Notes: generated from the letters alone by a model not told the origin. Counted from the first letter of the stretch, positions 27,446 to 39,079 are shown. The stretch: 64,000 nucleotides of DNA from Shimia biformata (GCF_016888515.1 NZ_JAFEJK010000001.1:744001-808000), one strand, 5' to 3'. Numbers and translations are program-made.

Positions 27446-29083
27446 ATGTTGAATAAATGCAGACACGTATTGCGCGTCCCGCTTCGCTATTCGCTGTTGG
27501 GCGCGGGCGGCTTTGCCATTGTGTTTCTGGCTCTCTTCCTGGCATCCGACTCACCGGACATCGATGCAGGATTTACCGCCTGCAAAGCGACGCCATCCAA
27601 AACATGCCTGACAGATTGGGGTGTGGAAAAGGCCTTGGCGCAGGACAGTCTGCCCCCTTACCTGCGTGCGGTGGATCAGCTTGCCCGGATGGGGCGAATT
27701 GAGGATGCCCGCGCCCTTGAGTTTTTGGTGCAGAAGGGTGTCGGCGAAACGCTGGATGTCGCTGGCGCGCGTGCGGACCGCAGAGTTGCCAGCCACCGGC
27801 TCGCTGCGGCGCTAAGGTCCGGGACACCCCTGGCTGACTCGATCCGGGACATCCCCGAGATGGACGCCGGTGTTCTGTGGATCGCGGCTTTGGACCTGCT
27901 CGACAGAAACCCATATGGAGCGGCGCGCCATCCCGATACCCAACCCGCGAATTGGGTCCTGACCACGGTCAGCAACATGGCCCATGAAATTCAGGTGATT
28001 GCCGCAAGTGGGTCGGAACGGCGGAAACGTTCGCACTTCACCTATGCTGCTGAACTTTTCGCGGCGGTAGGTGACAGGCAGGCGGCCCTTGATGCCCTTC
28101 TGCAAATTCCTGATGCAGAGGACACATATCTTCATATGTCGCCGGATTTGATCAAGGCGATCGGCGTCGACAAAGCCCGTGACCTGAATAGTCGGGCAGG
28201 CAAGCGAATGCCCCTTGCCCTGCTGTCCCTGGCCACTGCCGAGGATAATGACGAGCGGGCCGCGGACCTTTTTGTTGCCGCCTTTGACGCCTTTGCATCG
28301 CGTACCCCTTCGCCCGACTTTTCTTTTATGTTCCGAACCGTTCGGAAGGCAGTGGATCAGGGGCATGCCGATTTGTCTCTGAGGTTGGCAAAACAGATGG
28401 CGCAGCTAGCGGACAAAACCCCGTCCTCGTTGCCGGTGTTTGGACACATCGATGCGGCTCGTGCGCTGAGCGTCGCGGGCGCGCCAGAAAGCGATATTCG
28501 CGAAAGCATCGACAAGGCTCTGGCCCTGTTTCCTGAAAATCCGTCGAAAATCGTGGGGGTCGGGCTTGTCAGCGGTCCCATAATTTGGGGCGCATCCGGG
28601 CTGGATGCCTCTGCCAGGATCGAGCTGTCCAACCTTTTCGCGCGAATCGGTGATTTGGAAAGCGCCGAACGCTTGATGGACGGTCTTGAACGCCCTGTCG
28701 GATGGTGGAGCAGCGTGCTTTCCCCGGAAATCCCTGTGGAACATCTTGCCCCGCTTCTTCTTGTGGCAAGCAAGACGCTGAACGATTCCGAAATGGCGTA
28801 TTTGCGCGCTTCCCTCGCAGCAGATGATGTCGCGAACCACAGTACGGCCGAACACCGAGCATGGGCCCTGTCGACGGTCAAGAACCTCTTGGAGGGCGAA
28901 GCCCTTACCGGGCAGATCGCTGTCGAGACCTATCTTTTCGCCCTTCGTGTTGCCACGGAATCTGGCGCGGCGGACCTGAATGACCTTGCGCTTGAACGAC
29001 TGGCCCGAGCGGCCGTCAATTCGGGCCGCTATGCCGATTTGATCCGTGCAGGATTCGAATGGCACCGCGCGGATCACGGCTGA
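27446..29083 (+). CDS. Unrecognised membrane-anchored helical protein
   Basis: Product of 545 residues from the ATG at 27446. A hydrophobic segment near residues 14-32 (YSLLGAGGFAIVFLALFLAS) is a single anchor or uncleaved signal; the remainder is Ala/Leu/Asp-rich and alpha-helical, with short repeated patterns such as IEDARALEF, DRQAALDALLQIPDA and DLESAERLMDGLE that resemble TPR or SEL-like helix pairs. I do not recognise the family. The coding region looks slightly less GC-rich than its neighbours. The frame extends upstream to a TTG at 27344, but the extra residues are not convincing. No operon partner is evident. Confidence 0.65.
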   Translation: MLNKCRHVLRVPLRYSLLGAGGFAIVFLALFLASDSPDIDAGFTACKATPSKTCLTDWGVEKALAQDSLPPYLRAVDQLARMGRIEDARALEFLVQKGVGETLDVAGARADRRVASHRLAAALRSGTPLADSIRDIPEMDAGVLWIAALDLLDRNPYGAARHPDTQPANWVLTTVSNMAHEIQVIAASGSERRKRSHFTYAAELFAAVGDRQAALDALLQIPDAEDTYLHMSPDLIKAIGVDKARDLNSRAGKRMPLALLSLATAEDNDERAADLFVAAFDAFASRTPSPDFSFMFRTVRKAVDQGHADLSLRLAKQMAQLADKTPSSLPVFGHIDAARALSVAGAPESDIRESIDKALALFPENPSKIVGVGLVSGPIIWGASGLDASARIELSNLFARIGDLESAERLMDGLERPVGWWSSVLSPEIPVEHLAPLLLVASKTLNDSEMAYLRASLAADDVANHSTAEHRAWALSTVKNLLEGEALTGQIAVETYLFALRVATESGAADLNDLALERLARAAVNSGRYADLIRAGFEWHRADHG

Positions 29084-29150
29084 GGACGGTTTAACTGCGC
29101 TGGTCGTTCAGAGGTTTCCCCATTGTGCGCCGACGTGTTGCCTGTAATTC

Positions 29151-29178
29151 AAAAAGAAACCCGGGCGATTGCCCGGGT
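29151..29178 (-). terminator. Intrinsic terminator of the LysR gene
   Basis: ACCCGGGC / GCCCGGGT is a perfect 8-bp stem with GATT loop; the A-rich left flank (AAAAAGAA) is a T run on the minus strand. Confidence 0.85.
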
Positions 29179-29219
29179 GCAGGTGCTTTCAGCAATGAAA
29201 GCCAGGGGAAGAAGTGATT

Positions 29220-30125
29220 TTACCAGTCGGTCGGGCCCTTGTCGTTGAAGGCGTGGACCAGGAAATCGATAAAAGCGCGGACCTTGGGCTGGGTGAAACG
29301 TCCCGGCGGATAGACCGCATAGATGCCTTGGGTTTCCATCGGCAGGTCGGGGATGGCGTCCTCGACCAGCCCGGCTTTCAGCGCGTCGGCATAAAGGAAG
29401 CTTGGCAGATAGGCGATGCCAAGCCCGGCAATCGCGGCGTTCAGAAGCGATTGGCCGTCATTCACACTTAACCAGCCGCCAGTGCGCACCTGGCGTTTTT
29501 CACCCGACGGCGCCGTCAGCTTCCAGACCGCGCCATTGGCCTGGCTGGAATAGTGCAGCAGCTTGTGTTCGTTCAGATCGTCGATCTTCTGTGGCCGGCC
29601 ATACCGTTCGAAGTAAGCCGGGCTTGCGATCATGCGCTTGGTGGTCTCGGTCAGCTTGCGGGCGCGCAGGGTGCTGTCTTCGAGTTCCCCAATACGGATC
29701 GCCATGTCGAATCCTTCGCTGATCAGTTCGACATAGCGGTTGTTCAGCACCATGTTGACGGTGATGTCAGGAAACTCGCTGAGGAAATTCCCAAGGACCG
29801 GCGACAGGTGATTGACGCCAAAATCGGTGGCGACGCTGATCCTGAGAAGACCGGATGGTGCCGACTGCATCGACGTGACCAGCGCGTCAGCCTCGCCTGC
29901 ATCGTTCAGGACACGACGCGCGCGGTCGTAATAGGCTAGGCCGATCTCGGTCGGGCTGACGCGGCGGGTGGTGCGGTTTAGCAGGCGCGCGCCAAGGCGG
30001 GCCTCAAGGCTTGAGACGTGTTTCGAGACGGCGGACTTGGAAATCCCCATCTTTTTGGCGGCATCGGTAAACCCGCCCTGATCCACAACCGTGGCGAATG
30101 CTTCCATTTCGGTCAGACGATCCAT
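29220..30125 (-). CDS. LysR family transcriptional regulator (CrgA/AaeR-like subgroup)
   Basis: Product of 301 residues. N-terminal winged helix-turn-helix (MEAFATVVDQGGFTDAAKKMGISKSAVSKHVSSLEARLGARLLNR spans it), then the periplasmic-binding-like effector domain, with FDMAIRIGELEDSTLRARKL typical of the CrgA-like subgroup. Target and effector are unknown. It lies downstream of the SbtA-like gene on the same strand, separated by 187 bases in which I see no other feature. Confidence 0.93.
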   Translation of the reverse strand: MDRLTEMEAFATVVDQGGFTDAAKKMGISKSAVSKHVSSLEARLGARLLNRTTRRVSPTEIGLAYYDRARRVLNDAGEADALVTSMQSAPSGLLRISVATDFGVNHLSPVLGNFLSEFPDITVNMVLNNRYVELISEGFDMAIRIGELEDSTLRARKLTETTKRMIASPAYFERYGRPQKIDDLNEHKLLHYSSQANGAVWKLTAPSGEKRQVRTGGWLSVNDGQSLLNAAIAGLGIAYLPSFLYADALKAGLVEDAIPDLPMETQGIYAVYPPGRFTQPKVRAFIDFLVHAFNDKGPTDW

Positions 30126-30312
30126 TGTCCTGCCTCATCACTTCTTGATCACACGCCCCCGTGCTTGAAGATCATCTATCGCGCTAAAATCGGGCAGGAA
30201 CTGGGCACGGCGCAGACAATATCTGGGATTTCTCTTGGATCGTTTGCGGCGTGGAAACAGATTCGGTCGTTGGATCCAGGGCGAAAATTTGCCGCCCTGA
30301 CAGTCTGTCTCC

Positions 30313-31284
30313 CTATGCGACCAGCGCGGACAGCGCCGAATAAAGCGGCAATCCCAGTGTCAGGTTGAACGGAAAAGTGATGCCCAGAGACAGTGTCAGA
30401 TAGATGCCGGGCCGCGCCTCGGGCAGGGCGATCCGCAGGGCCGCCGGAACCGCGATGTAAGACGCCGAGGCCGCAAGCGTCATCATCAGGAACGTACCGC
30501 CCTGACTCAGCCCCAGAAGCAGCGCGGCCACCATGCCAAAGCCGCTTCCTACCACCGGCATGATGCAGCCAAAGGCCACAAGTCCTGCCGTGACGTCCCG
30601 ACGGTGCTGCATGACCGAACGCCCGGCGGACAGGCCCATGTCCAGAAGGAACAGGCACAGGACACCGGTAAAGGGCACAACGATAAACGTATCGACCTGC
30701 GCCAGCCCCTCCTTGCCGGTGATGGCGCCGATCACGAACGAGCCGATCAGAAGAACGATTGACCCGTTGCCAAGAATGTCGCGGATCAGTTCCGAGTCCA
30801 CCTTCGCCCCGCCGTTGCCACGTGCCGCCAGCCACAGCGCGGACATGATCGCCGGAACTTCCATGACGGCGGCAACAGCCACGATATAGCCCTCGGACGG
30901 GATGCCCTGTCCCTCAAGCAGGTTGGCAGCCGTAACGAAGGTCACGATCGAGATCGATCCATAATGCCCTGCAACCGCGGCAGCGTTCAGCGTGTCCAGC
31001 CGCGTGAGCAGCCGAAGTAGACCGAAGGCCACGAAAGGCATCGCAAAGGACAGGATCGCGCCGGCCATAAGGCTGCCCAGCAAGGTGCCCGAAAACCCGT
31101 TCTCCGACAGGCTGACCCCGCCTTTGAACCCGATGGCAAACAAAAGATAGATCGACATCAGCTTGGCTGCGCCCGTGGGGATGGACAGGTCGGACCGCAT
31201 CACCGCGGCAACGATTCCAAGCATGAAGAACAGGATGGTCGGAACCAGCAGATTGCTGGCCAGCATGTCGAGCGGCGCGGTCAT
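30313..31284 (-). CDS. SbtA-like sodium-dependent bicarbonate transporter family permease
   Basis: Product of 323 residues with about ten membrane helices. The sequence NLLVPTILFFMLGIVAAVMRSDLSIP, FKGGVSLS, AGHYGSISIVTF and LAASASYIAVPAALRIALPEA matches the DUF897/SbtA family. Cyanobacterial SbtA imports bicarbonate with sodium; in heterotrophs the substrate is not settled. The ATG at 31284 has a strong AAGGAGA site. A LysR gene is divergently placed 104 bases away and is the likely regulator. Confidence 0.87.
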   Translation of the reverse strand: MTAPLDMLASNLLVPTILFFMLGIVAAVMRSDLSIPTGAAKLMSIYLLFAIGFKGGVSLSENGFSGTLLGSLMAGAILSFAMPFVAFGLLRLLTRLDTLNAAAVAGHYGSISIVTFVTAANLLEGQGIPSEGYIVAVAAVMEVPAIMSALWLAARGNGGAKVDSELIRDILGNGSIVLLIGSFVIGAITGKEGLAQVDTFIVVPFTGVLCLFLLDMGLSAGRSVMQHRRDVTAGLVAFGCIMPVVGSGFGMVAALLLGLSQGGTFLMMTLAASASYIAVPAALRIALPEARPGIYLTLSLGITFPFNLTLGLPLYSALSALVA

Positions 31285-31388
31285 GATGTCTCCTTGTTGG
31301 TAGGGCATTGAGGCGTCGCTGGCCCAGATGGTTGGATTTTTGCAAAAGGGCAAATATATTAAAACTGATCTTTAAATAGGATTTGACT

Positions 31389-32294
31389 ATGAAGCCGACT
31401 CTTCGGCAATTGGAATACCTCGTGGCTGTGGCGGATACCGGGCGGTTTGGTCTGGCAGCTGATCGACTGAACGTCAGCCAACCCAGCCTGTCGGCCCAGA
31501 TCGCGGAAGCCGAGGACGCGCTTGGCGCGCGGGTGTTTCACCGGGGGCGGGGTGGGGCGGTTCTGACCGCAGGCGGAGTCGACGTGGTGCGCCGGGCCCG
31601 CCGGATTTTGCGCGAAATGGAAGACCTGAAGGCGTCCGTGCGCGGGAATGGAATTTTCGATGGGCGTCTGCGCCTCGGGATATTGCCGTCAATTGGCCCC
31701 TATCTTTTGCCGGGGATCGTGCCTGCGCTGCATCGCGAGTTTCCCGAATTCAGGCTCGTGGTGCGGGAAGAGGCAACGCAGGACCTTGAGGAAGGATTGC
31801 GCACGGGGCGGCTCGACATGATCGTGTCTACGCCCGAAGACCATCCCGGTACGCGGCAGGTAGAGTTGTTCGAAGAACCGCTATGGCTGGCGGTGGCGCG
31901 TGACGACCCACTGGCGGCAGAGGGCGCGATCGGTGCTGTTGCCTTGCAGGGGCGCACAATCCTGACGTTGGGCCGTCGCCACAGACTATCTCTGATCGTG
32001 GCGGAGTTGGCCATGAACGCAGGGGCCGTGGTCTCGGATGAATATGAGGGCACAAGCCTGGACGCGATCCGGTTGATGGCGTCAGTTGGGTCGGGTGTTG
32101 CGGTTTTGCCCAAGGTCTATGCCGCGACCGTTGCGGCGCGGCAGGGTGACGTAGTCCTTCGGCCCATCTCTGGCGACAAGGCCAGAAGGACTCTTTCGCT
32201 GATCCAGCCCGCCGGCCCCGAGGCCAGACCGGGCAGCGGTATGCTGGCGCGCGCCCTGTCGAAAGAGGCCGCGCGCCTGATGGCAATGTTATAG
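31389..32294 (+). CDS. LysR family transcriptional regulator (OxyR/CynR-like)
   Basis: Product of 301 residues. DNA-binding domain PTLRQLEYLVAVADTGRFGLAADRLNVSQPSLSAQIAEAEDAL, then an effector domain including GRLRLGILPSIGPYLLPGI and MASVGSGVAVLPKVY. The overall type resembles OxyR-like regulators, but no redox cysteine pair is seen. It is divergent from the SbtA-like permease; the AT-rich region between them has a TTAAA-N7-TTTAA dyad at 31359-31375 that could be its site. Its stop lies 8 bases from the convergent fadH-type gene. Confidence 0.93.
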   Translation: MKPTLRQLEYLVAVADTGRFGLAADRLNVSQPSLSAQIAEAEDALGARVFHRGRGGAVLTAGGVDVVRRARRILREMEDLKASVRGNGIFDGRLRLGILPSIGPYLLPGIVPALHREFPEFRLVVREEATQDLEEGLRTGRLDMIVSTPEDHPGTRQVELFEEPLWLAVARDDPLAAEGAIGAVALQGRTILTLGRRHRLSLIVAELAMNAGAVVSDEYEGTSLDAIRLMASVGSGVAVLPKVYAATVAARQGDVVLRPISGDKARRTLSLIQPAGPEARPGSGMLARALSKEAARLMAML

Positions 32295-32302
32295 TCCCGG
32301 CG

Positions 32303-34420
<2,118 letters not shown>

Positions 34421-34464
34421 TCATTTTGCCTCGGTTAGCCGCCCGTGGTCGGCGCGAGGCCGGG

Positions 34465-34839
34465 CTACATCGTCTCGATGCAGTGCCGTCGGAAGGCGCG
34501 TTTCAGCATGTCCAGCTCGGCCCGCAACAAATCCATTTCGGCGCGGATGTCGTCGGCCAGAACCTCGCCCGAGATCAGAGTGATGATCTCAAGCACCTCG
34601 TCGGTGTCCTTGTCGCGGATCAGATAGGTCTGAACGCCATCGGCAATTGTCTCGACCGGGATCGGCACCCGCAGCACCCAGCCCGTGCCATCAGGTGCGG
34701 CTGTCAGGCGCGTGTTGCGGACCGGATGCTCCAGGTGCGTGACCTCGATATTCGGCATGCCCTCGCCAGATGCGCGGGTCACAAGCCCTTCCCAGATGCC
34801 TTCGAACAGACGAGTCTTGGTAACGGTGATGTCGCTCAT
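34465..34839 (-). CDS. Conserved hypothetical protein, pair member 2
   Basis: Product of 124 residues with no signal peptide or membrane helix. The first 80 residues look beta-rich (NIEVTHLEHPVRNTRLTAA, GWVLRVPIPVETIADGVQTYLIRD), and the end is a predicted coiled coil (IRAEMDLLRAELDMLKRAFRR). It starts 17 bases after the stop of the upstream gene at 34857-35624, so both are probably co-transcribed. I cannot assign a function. Confidence 0.65.
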   Translation of the reverse strand: MSDITVTKTRLFEGIWEGLVTRASGEGMPNIEVTHLEHPVRNTRLTAAPDGTGWVLRVPIPVETIADGVQTYLIRDKDTDEVLEIITLISGEVLADDIRAEMDLLRAELDMLKRAFRRHCIETM

Positions 34840-34856
34840 TATGTCCTCTGTTCCGA

Positions 34857-35624
34857 TCAGAATTCCGCGCGTGGGTAACGGCTGAATGTTACGTCCCGCA
34901 GGATGACCTGATTCATTTCCGGCCCCTCAAAGATCAGGTCGATCCACATCTTCTCGATCCGCCGCTCGACCATCTTGGTATAGGTGAGGTCGAACTCAAC
35001 CATGATGTCCTCTTCGTTCAGGGGCAATTCGCGGACGATCTGTTCCGTGTTGGGGCCGTGCTTGATGTTGAGGCGGGCAAAGATTTCCAGCGGCTTTTCG
35101 ACCTCGACGATCGTGTCCATGCGGATCACATGTGACCGTTTCAGCCCCTTGCAGGCATCCTCTGGCAGATCCACGACCAGCGACAGGAACGATCCGTCAA
35201 AACGGAAAACGTCCATGCGCAGACCAAAAGGGGCCAGATCCTTTTCGCGCTGGTTGCGCAACTGGCGCAAGGTCAGTTCCGAGATGTCGCAATCATGGAA
35301 CAGCGTGACCTCATCCCCCAGCATTTCCTTGTTTTCGACCGCGGACATCCCGCGCATCGGCAACGGCTCGCGCCACAAAAGCGGCCGCCAGGACCAGTCG
35401 GTGCCGTGGGGCTTGGGAAAGGCCGAAGAACCAATCATCGGCAGCGCCAAACGGCCTTCGGCGATCGAGATCAGAGAGTTCAGATGTTGCCGCAGCTTCC
35501 GGGCGCGACTTCGCTGCTGACGCAGGGTGGCAAGGTCGGTCGATTGGGCATTTCGGGCCGCACGTGCCCAATAGCGCGCCAACCCTTTCTGATAGAGCCG
35601 CTGGATCAAACCACCCCGAGCCAT
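34857..35624 (-). CDS. Conserved hypothetical protein, pair member 1 (possibly DUF6478)
   Basis: Product of 255 residues. An arginine-rich N-terminal helix (LIQRLYQKGLARYWARAARNAQ, then LRQQRSRARKLRQHLNSL) precedes a beta-rich region including GTDWSWRPLLWREPLPMRGM, DVTLF-like and FSRYPRAEF. I associate it with a Rhodobacterales-restricted family, possibly named DUF6478, from memory only. Segments such as GSFLSLVVDLP and IFARLNIKHGPNTEQ suggest a carbohydrate- or lectin-type beta sandwich, but this is speculative. First gene of a two-gene unit. Confidence 0.65.
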   Translation of the reverse strand: MARGGLIQRLYQKGLARYWARAARNAQSTDLATLRQQRSRARKLRQHLNSLISIAEGRLALPMIGSSAFPKPHGTDWSWRPLLWREPLPMRGMSAVENKEMLGDEVTLFHDCDISELTLRQLRNQREKDLAPFGLRMDVFRFDGSFLSLVVDLPEDACKGLKRSHVIRMDTIVEVEKPLEIFARLNIKHGPNTEQIVRELPLNEEDIMVEFDLTYTKMVERRIEKMWIDLIFEGPEMNQVILRDVTFSRYPRAEF

Positions 35625-35835
35625 TGTTTCCGTTCCCGCGCTGCTGCCTCAAATTCGTTTCCGAATGCGGAACAATGGCACTCGGCGTTTTCCATTGTCT
35701 AGCCGAATGGTTGCCGCGAAACAAACAGCAAGGCGCAATGCCGGGAAATTTTCCTTTATATTCGAAATGTCTTGGCATGGCGCGGCCCGGCACCAATCTT
35801 CTTGCCTATGGCGCCATTCCGGTCAATCAAGGCGC

Positions 35836-36717
35836 ATGGCAGCCTATGACTCCCTTTCCAAGCTGATCGCCCCGGCCCGGGAAACCTGTGAACCCTGGCG
35901 CGTGGTTCTGGCCCTGGTCATGATCGCGGGTGGCACGATCATATTCAATGGCATGTTGTTTGGCGTCCTGAGTGGCCTTCCCGCGTGGCCGCAATTGGCA
36001 AACGACCTGGCCTTTGGCACAAGCGCGGCCGCCATGTGGCTGATGCTGTTCAGTTTTTCCGGCATTTTGCTGTCTCTGGCCGTGGTGCTGGGGCTGCTGC
36101 ATCACCGCCCGCTGACCTCATTGTTCGGAGCCTTCCGCCCGCTGGTCCGCGATTTCCTGCGCTGTTTGCGCTACCTCACCCCGTTTTTTGGCCTGATTCT
36201 GCTTTTGCCCGGGCCAAGTGGCGTGGAATTGATCTGGAACATGTCGCTGGCTCGGTGGCTGACGCTGCTTCCGGTGTCGCTCTTGCTGGTGATGCTGCAG
36301 ATTACCGCCGAGGAAGTTTTGTTTCGTGGCTATCTTATGGCGCAGCTGGCGGCGCGGTTCCGCTCGCCGCTGGTCTGGATGGTGCTGCCCAGCGTCCTGT
36401 TTGCTTTGCTGCACTTTGACGGCGAAACCTATGGACCAAATGCCGGTTGGGTCGCGGCCTGGTCGGGGCTTTTTGCGCTGGCGGCGGCGGATGTTACCGC
36501 CCGGACCGGTAATCTGGGCGCAGCGCTGGCCCTACATCTGGCAAACAATGTCTTTGCCCTCATGGTCAGCAGTATGCAGGGGTTCTGGGATGGGATGTCG
36601 CTGTTTGTCCTGACCTTCGGCCCCCATGACCACGACCTTGTCGCCGCACTGCTTCCGGCCGAGGCACTGATGATCTTCTGCAGCTGGCTTGTTGTGCGGT
36701 TGGCGATCCGTCGCTAG
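35836..36717 (+). CDS. CPBP family intramembrane glutamic endopeptidase
   Basis: Product of 293 residues with about eight membrane helices. The three CPBP/Abi motifs are present in order: ITAEEVLFRGYLM (EExxxR), VLFALLHFDG (FxxxH) and LALHLANNVFALM (HxxxN). These proteases relate to eukaryotic Rce1; bacterial members serve in bacteriocin self-immunity or protein processing, and targets are usually unknown. The ATG at 35836 is chosen by hydropathy; the frame upstream to 35665 gives an unconvincing extension. No bacteriocin gene is nearby. Confidence 0.88.
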   Translation: MAAYDSLSKLIAPARETCEPWRVVLALVMIAGGTIIFNGMLFGVLSGLPAWPQLANDLAFGTSAAAMWLMLFSFSGILLSLAVVLGLLHHRPLTSLFGAFRPLVRDFLRCLRYLTPFFGLILLLPGPSGVELIWNMSLARWLTLLPVSLLLVMLQITAEEVLFRGYLMAQLAARFRSPLVWMVLPSVLFALLHFDGETYGPNAGWVAAWSGLFALAAADVTARTGNLGAALALHLANNVFALMVSSMQGFWDGMSLFVLTFGPHDHDLVAALLPAEALMIFCSWLVVRLAIRR

Positions 36718-36802
36718 TGTCCAATCCTCAAGCCAGTGTTTGCAATTCCCGTCGGGTAAGCTTATCTGACGGCTGTCGTTTCGGCCAATCAGGGACTCGT
36801 TC

Positions 36803-37732
36803 ATGAACTGGATCACCAACTACGTTCGTCCGACGATCAATTCGATCTTTTCGCGCCGCGAGGTGCCGGACAATCTCTGGTCGAAGTGCGATGAATGCGG
36901 CACGATGCTGTTTCACCGCGAGTTGAAGGACAATCTGAACGTCTGCACGCATTGCGGCCACCATATGCACATCACGCCGCGCGACCGTTTCAAGGCGCTG
37001 TTTGACGGTGGTGTGTTCACCGAAGTGGCCGTGCCCGATCCGGTGGCCGACCCGCTGCAGTTCCGGGATCAGAAGAAATATCCCGAACGGATGAAAGCGG
37101 CGCAGAAATCCACCGGTGAGAAAGAGGCCATGCTGGTCGTTGAAGGCGAAATCGGGCGCACCCCGATCGTCGCCGCTGCGCAGGACTTTTCGTTCATGGG
37201 CGGGTCGATGGGCATGTATGTCGGCAACGCGATCATCGCCGCCGCCGAACGCGCGATCAAGCTGAAGCGCCCGCTGGTGCTGTTCTCTGCTGCGGGCGGC
37301 GCCCGGATGCAGGAAGGTATCCTGTCCTTGATGCAAATGCCGCGGACCACCGTGGCGGTGCAGATGCTGAAAGAGGCGGGTCTGCCCTACATCGTCGTCC
37401 TGACCCATCCCACGACCGGCGGTGTCACGGCGTCCTATGCCATGCTTGGTGATGTGCATATTGCCGAGCCGAATGCGCTGATCTGTTTTGCCGGGCCGCG
37501 CGTGATCGAACAAACCATCCGCGAAAAACTGCCCGAGGGCTTCCAGCGCGCCGAATACCTTCTGGATCATGGCATGCTGGACCGTGTCACCCCGCGCACC
37601 GAAATGCGGGACGAGCTGGTTACGATCATCCGCATGTTGTTGGGTCTGACACCTGCCGTTCAAGGCGATCTGCCCGCACCTGTGGCGGAAGAGGCCGATG
37701 ACACTGACGCCAAAGCCGTCGAAAAAACCTGA
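36803..37732 (+). CDS. accD: Acetyl-CoA carboxylase carboxyltransferase subunit beta
   Basis: Product of 309 residues. The N-terminal zinc ribbon (CDECGTMLF...CTHCGHHM) and the crotonase-like carboxyltransferase core ([36 protein letters not shown]) are characteristic. With AccA it transfers carboxyl from biotin to acetyl-CoA, forming malonyl-CoA for fatty acid synthesis. It is followed by folC, a common bacterial accD-folC arrangement, with a stable hairpin between them. Confidence 0.97.
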   Translation: MNWITNYVRPTINSIFSRREVPDNLWSKCDECGTMLFHRELKDNLNVCTHCGHHMHITPRDRFKALFDGGVFTEVAVPDPVADPLQFRDQKKYPERMKAAQKSTGEKEAMLVVEGEIGRTPIVAAAQDFSFMGGSMGMYVGNAIIAAAERAIKLKRPLVLFSAAGGARMQEGILSLMQMPRTTVAVQMLKEAGLPYIVVLTHPTTGGVTASYAMLGDVHIAEPNALICFAGPRVIEQTIREKLPEGFQRAEYLLDHGMLDRVTPRTEMRDELVTIIRMLLGLTPAVQGDLPAPVAEEADDTDAKAVEKT

Positions 37733-37738
37733 GCGGCG

Positions 37739-37759
37739 GTCGGGCGGACACCGCCCGAC
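37739..37759 (+). promoter_or_regulatory. Stable hairpin between accD and folC
   Basis: GTCGGGCGG-ACA-CCGCCCGAC is a perfect 9-bp stem with a 3-base loop, seven bases after the accD stop. No T run follows, so it is more likely an mRNA 3'-end stabiliser or partial attenuator than a full terminator. Confidence 0.5.
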
Positions 37760-37801
37760 TGTGCCCAACCCAATCTGTCGTTCAATGACGGAATCCCTTG
37801 T

Positions 37802-39079
37802 ATGACCACATCCCAGAACTCCGACGCCATCCTTGCCCGGATGATGGCGCTGCACCCGAAGGTGATCGACCTGACGCTGGACAGGATGTGGCGACTTCTG
37901 GCGGCGCTGGACAATCCGCAGAACGCGCTGCCTCCGGTGATCCACCTTGCGGGCACAAACGGCAAAGGCTCGACACAAGCAATGATCCGCGCCGGGCTTG
38001 AGGCGATGGGCAAGGTGGTTCACGCCTATACCTCTCCGCACCTCGCCCGGTTTCACGAACGAATCCGGCTGGCAGGAACCCTGATCGACGAGGACCACCT
38101 GACCGCCGTGCTGGACGAGTGCTGGAACGCCAACAATCGCGAGAACATCACCTATTTCGAGATCACCACCTGCGCCGCGCTTCTGGCCTTTGCGCGAACG
38201 CCAGCCGATTACACCCTGCTTGAGGTCGGACTGGGCGGACGGCTGGATGCGACCAACGTGATCGACCGTCCGGCGTTGACGGTGATCACGCCAGTCTCGA
38301 TCGACCATCAGCAGTTCCTTGGCGACACGATCGAGCAGATCGCCTCCGAGAAGGCCGGTATCCTCAAGCGCGGCGTGCCCTGCATCGTTGGTCCGCAAGC
38401 GGATGCCGCGATGGAGGTGATCGAGGCACAGGCCGCGAAACTGGGCGCGCCGCTGATTGCCCATGGTCAACACTGGCAGGTCTGGGAAGAGCGCGGGCGA
38501 CTGATCTATCAGGATGAAACCGGGTTGCTCGATCTGCCGCTTCCGGTCCTTCCCGGTGCGCATCAGATCCAGAACGCCGGCGCCGCGCTTGCCGCGCTGC
38601 GTTATCTTCGTGCGGATGAAACCGCGTGCGAGGCTGCAATAACCCGCGCGCACTGGCCCGCCCGGATGCAGCGCCTGCGCACAGGGCCGTTGGTCGATGC
38701 TGCGCCGGGGGCAGAAATCTGGCTGGATGGCGGGCACAACGCCGCCGCGGGTGAGGCGCTTGGCGCTCACCTTGCCACATTGCCCCAGCGCCCGACCCAC
38801 CTGATCTGCGGCATGCTGAACACCAAGGACGTGACCGGCTATCTCGCCCCGTTGTTCGCGGTCAGTGAAAGCCTGACGGCGATCTCGATCCCCGGTGAGG
38901 CCAACACCCTGAGCGCCGATCAGACCGCAGCAGCGGCTCTGTCTGTGGGCATGGCGGCGACGACAGCCCCGTCGCTGGAGACGGCGCTGAACACCATCGT
39001 CGCACAGGATCCCAATGCAAGGGTCCTGATCTGCGGCTCTCTCTATCTGGCGGGACACGTGCTGCGCAGCAATGGGTAA
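37802..39079 (+). CDS. folC: Bifunctional folylpolyglutamate synthase / dihydrofolate synthase
   Basis: Product of 425 residues of the Mur ligase superfamily. ATP-binding loop HLAGTNGKGSTQAMI, then SPHLARFHERIRL, FEITTCAALLAFA, LEVGLGGRLDATNVI and the C-terminal IWLDGGHNAAAGEAL. It adds glutamate to dihydropteroate and to reduced folates. Second gene after accD; the 69-base gap holds a hairpin. The region downstream to recO (235 bases) carries promoter-like and RNA-like signals described separately. Confidence 0.95.
   Translation: MTTSQNSDAILARMMALHPKVIDLTLDRMWRLLAALDNPQNALPPVIHLAGTNGKGSTQAMIRAGLEAMGKVVHAYTSPHLARFHERIRLAGTLIDEDHLTAVLDECWNANNRENITYFEITTCAALLAFARTPADYTLLEVGLGGRLDATNVIDRPALTVITPVSIDHQQFLGDTIEQIASEKAGILKRGVPCIVGPQADAAMEVIEAQAAKLGAPLIAHGQHWQVWEERGRLIYQDETGLLDLPLPVLPGAHQIQNAGAALAALRYLRADETACEAAITRAHWPARMQRLRTGPLVDAAPGAEIWLDGGHNAAAGEALGAHLATLPQRPTHLICGMLNTKDVTGYLAPLFAVSESLTAISIPGEANTLSADQTAAAALSVGMAATTAPSLETALNTIVAQDPNARVLICGSLYLAGHVLRSNG

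Noticed and set aside
31359-31375. TTAA pair as a possible CtrA site
   Set aside because: The two TTAA are nine bases apart, not the seven of TTAA-N7-TTAA.
35622-35698. Repeated CCATTGT words between divergent genes
   Set aside because: One copy overlaps a start codon, the arms are imperfect, and the pattern is too weak to call an operator.
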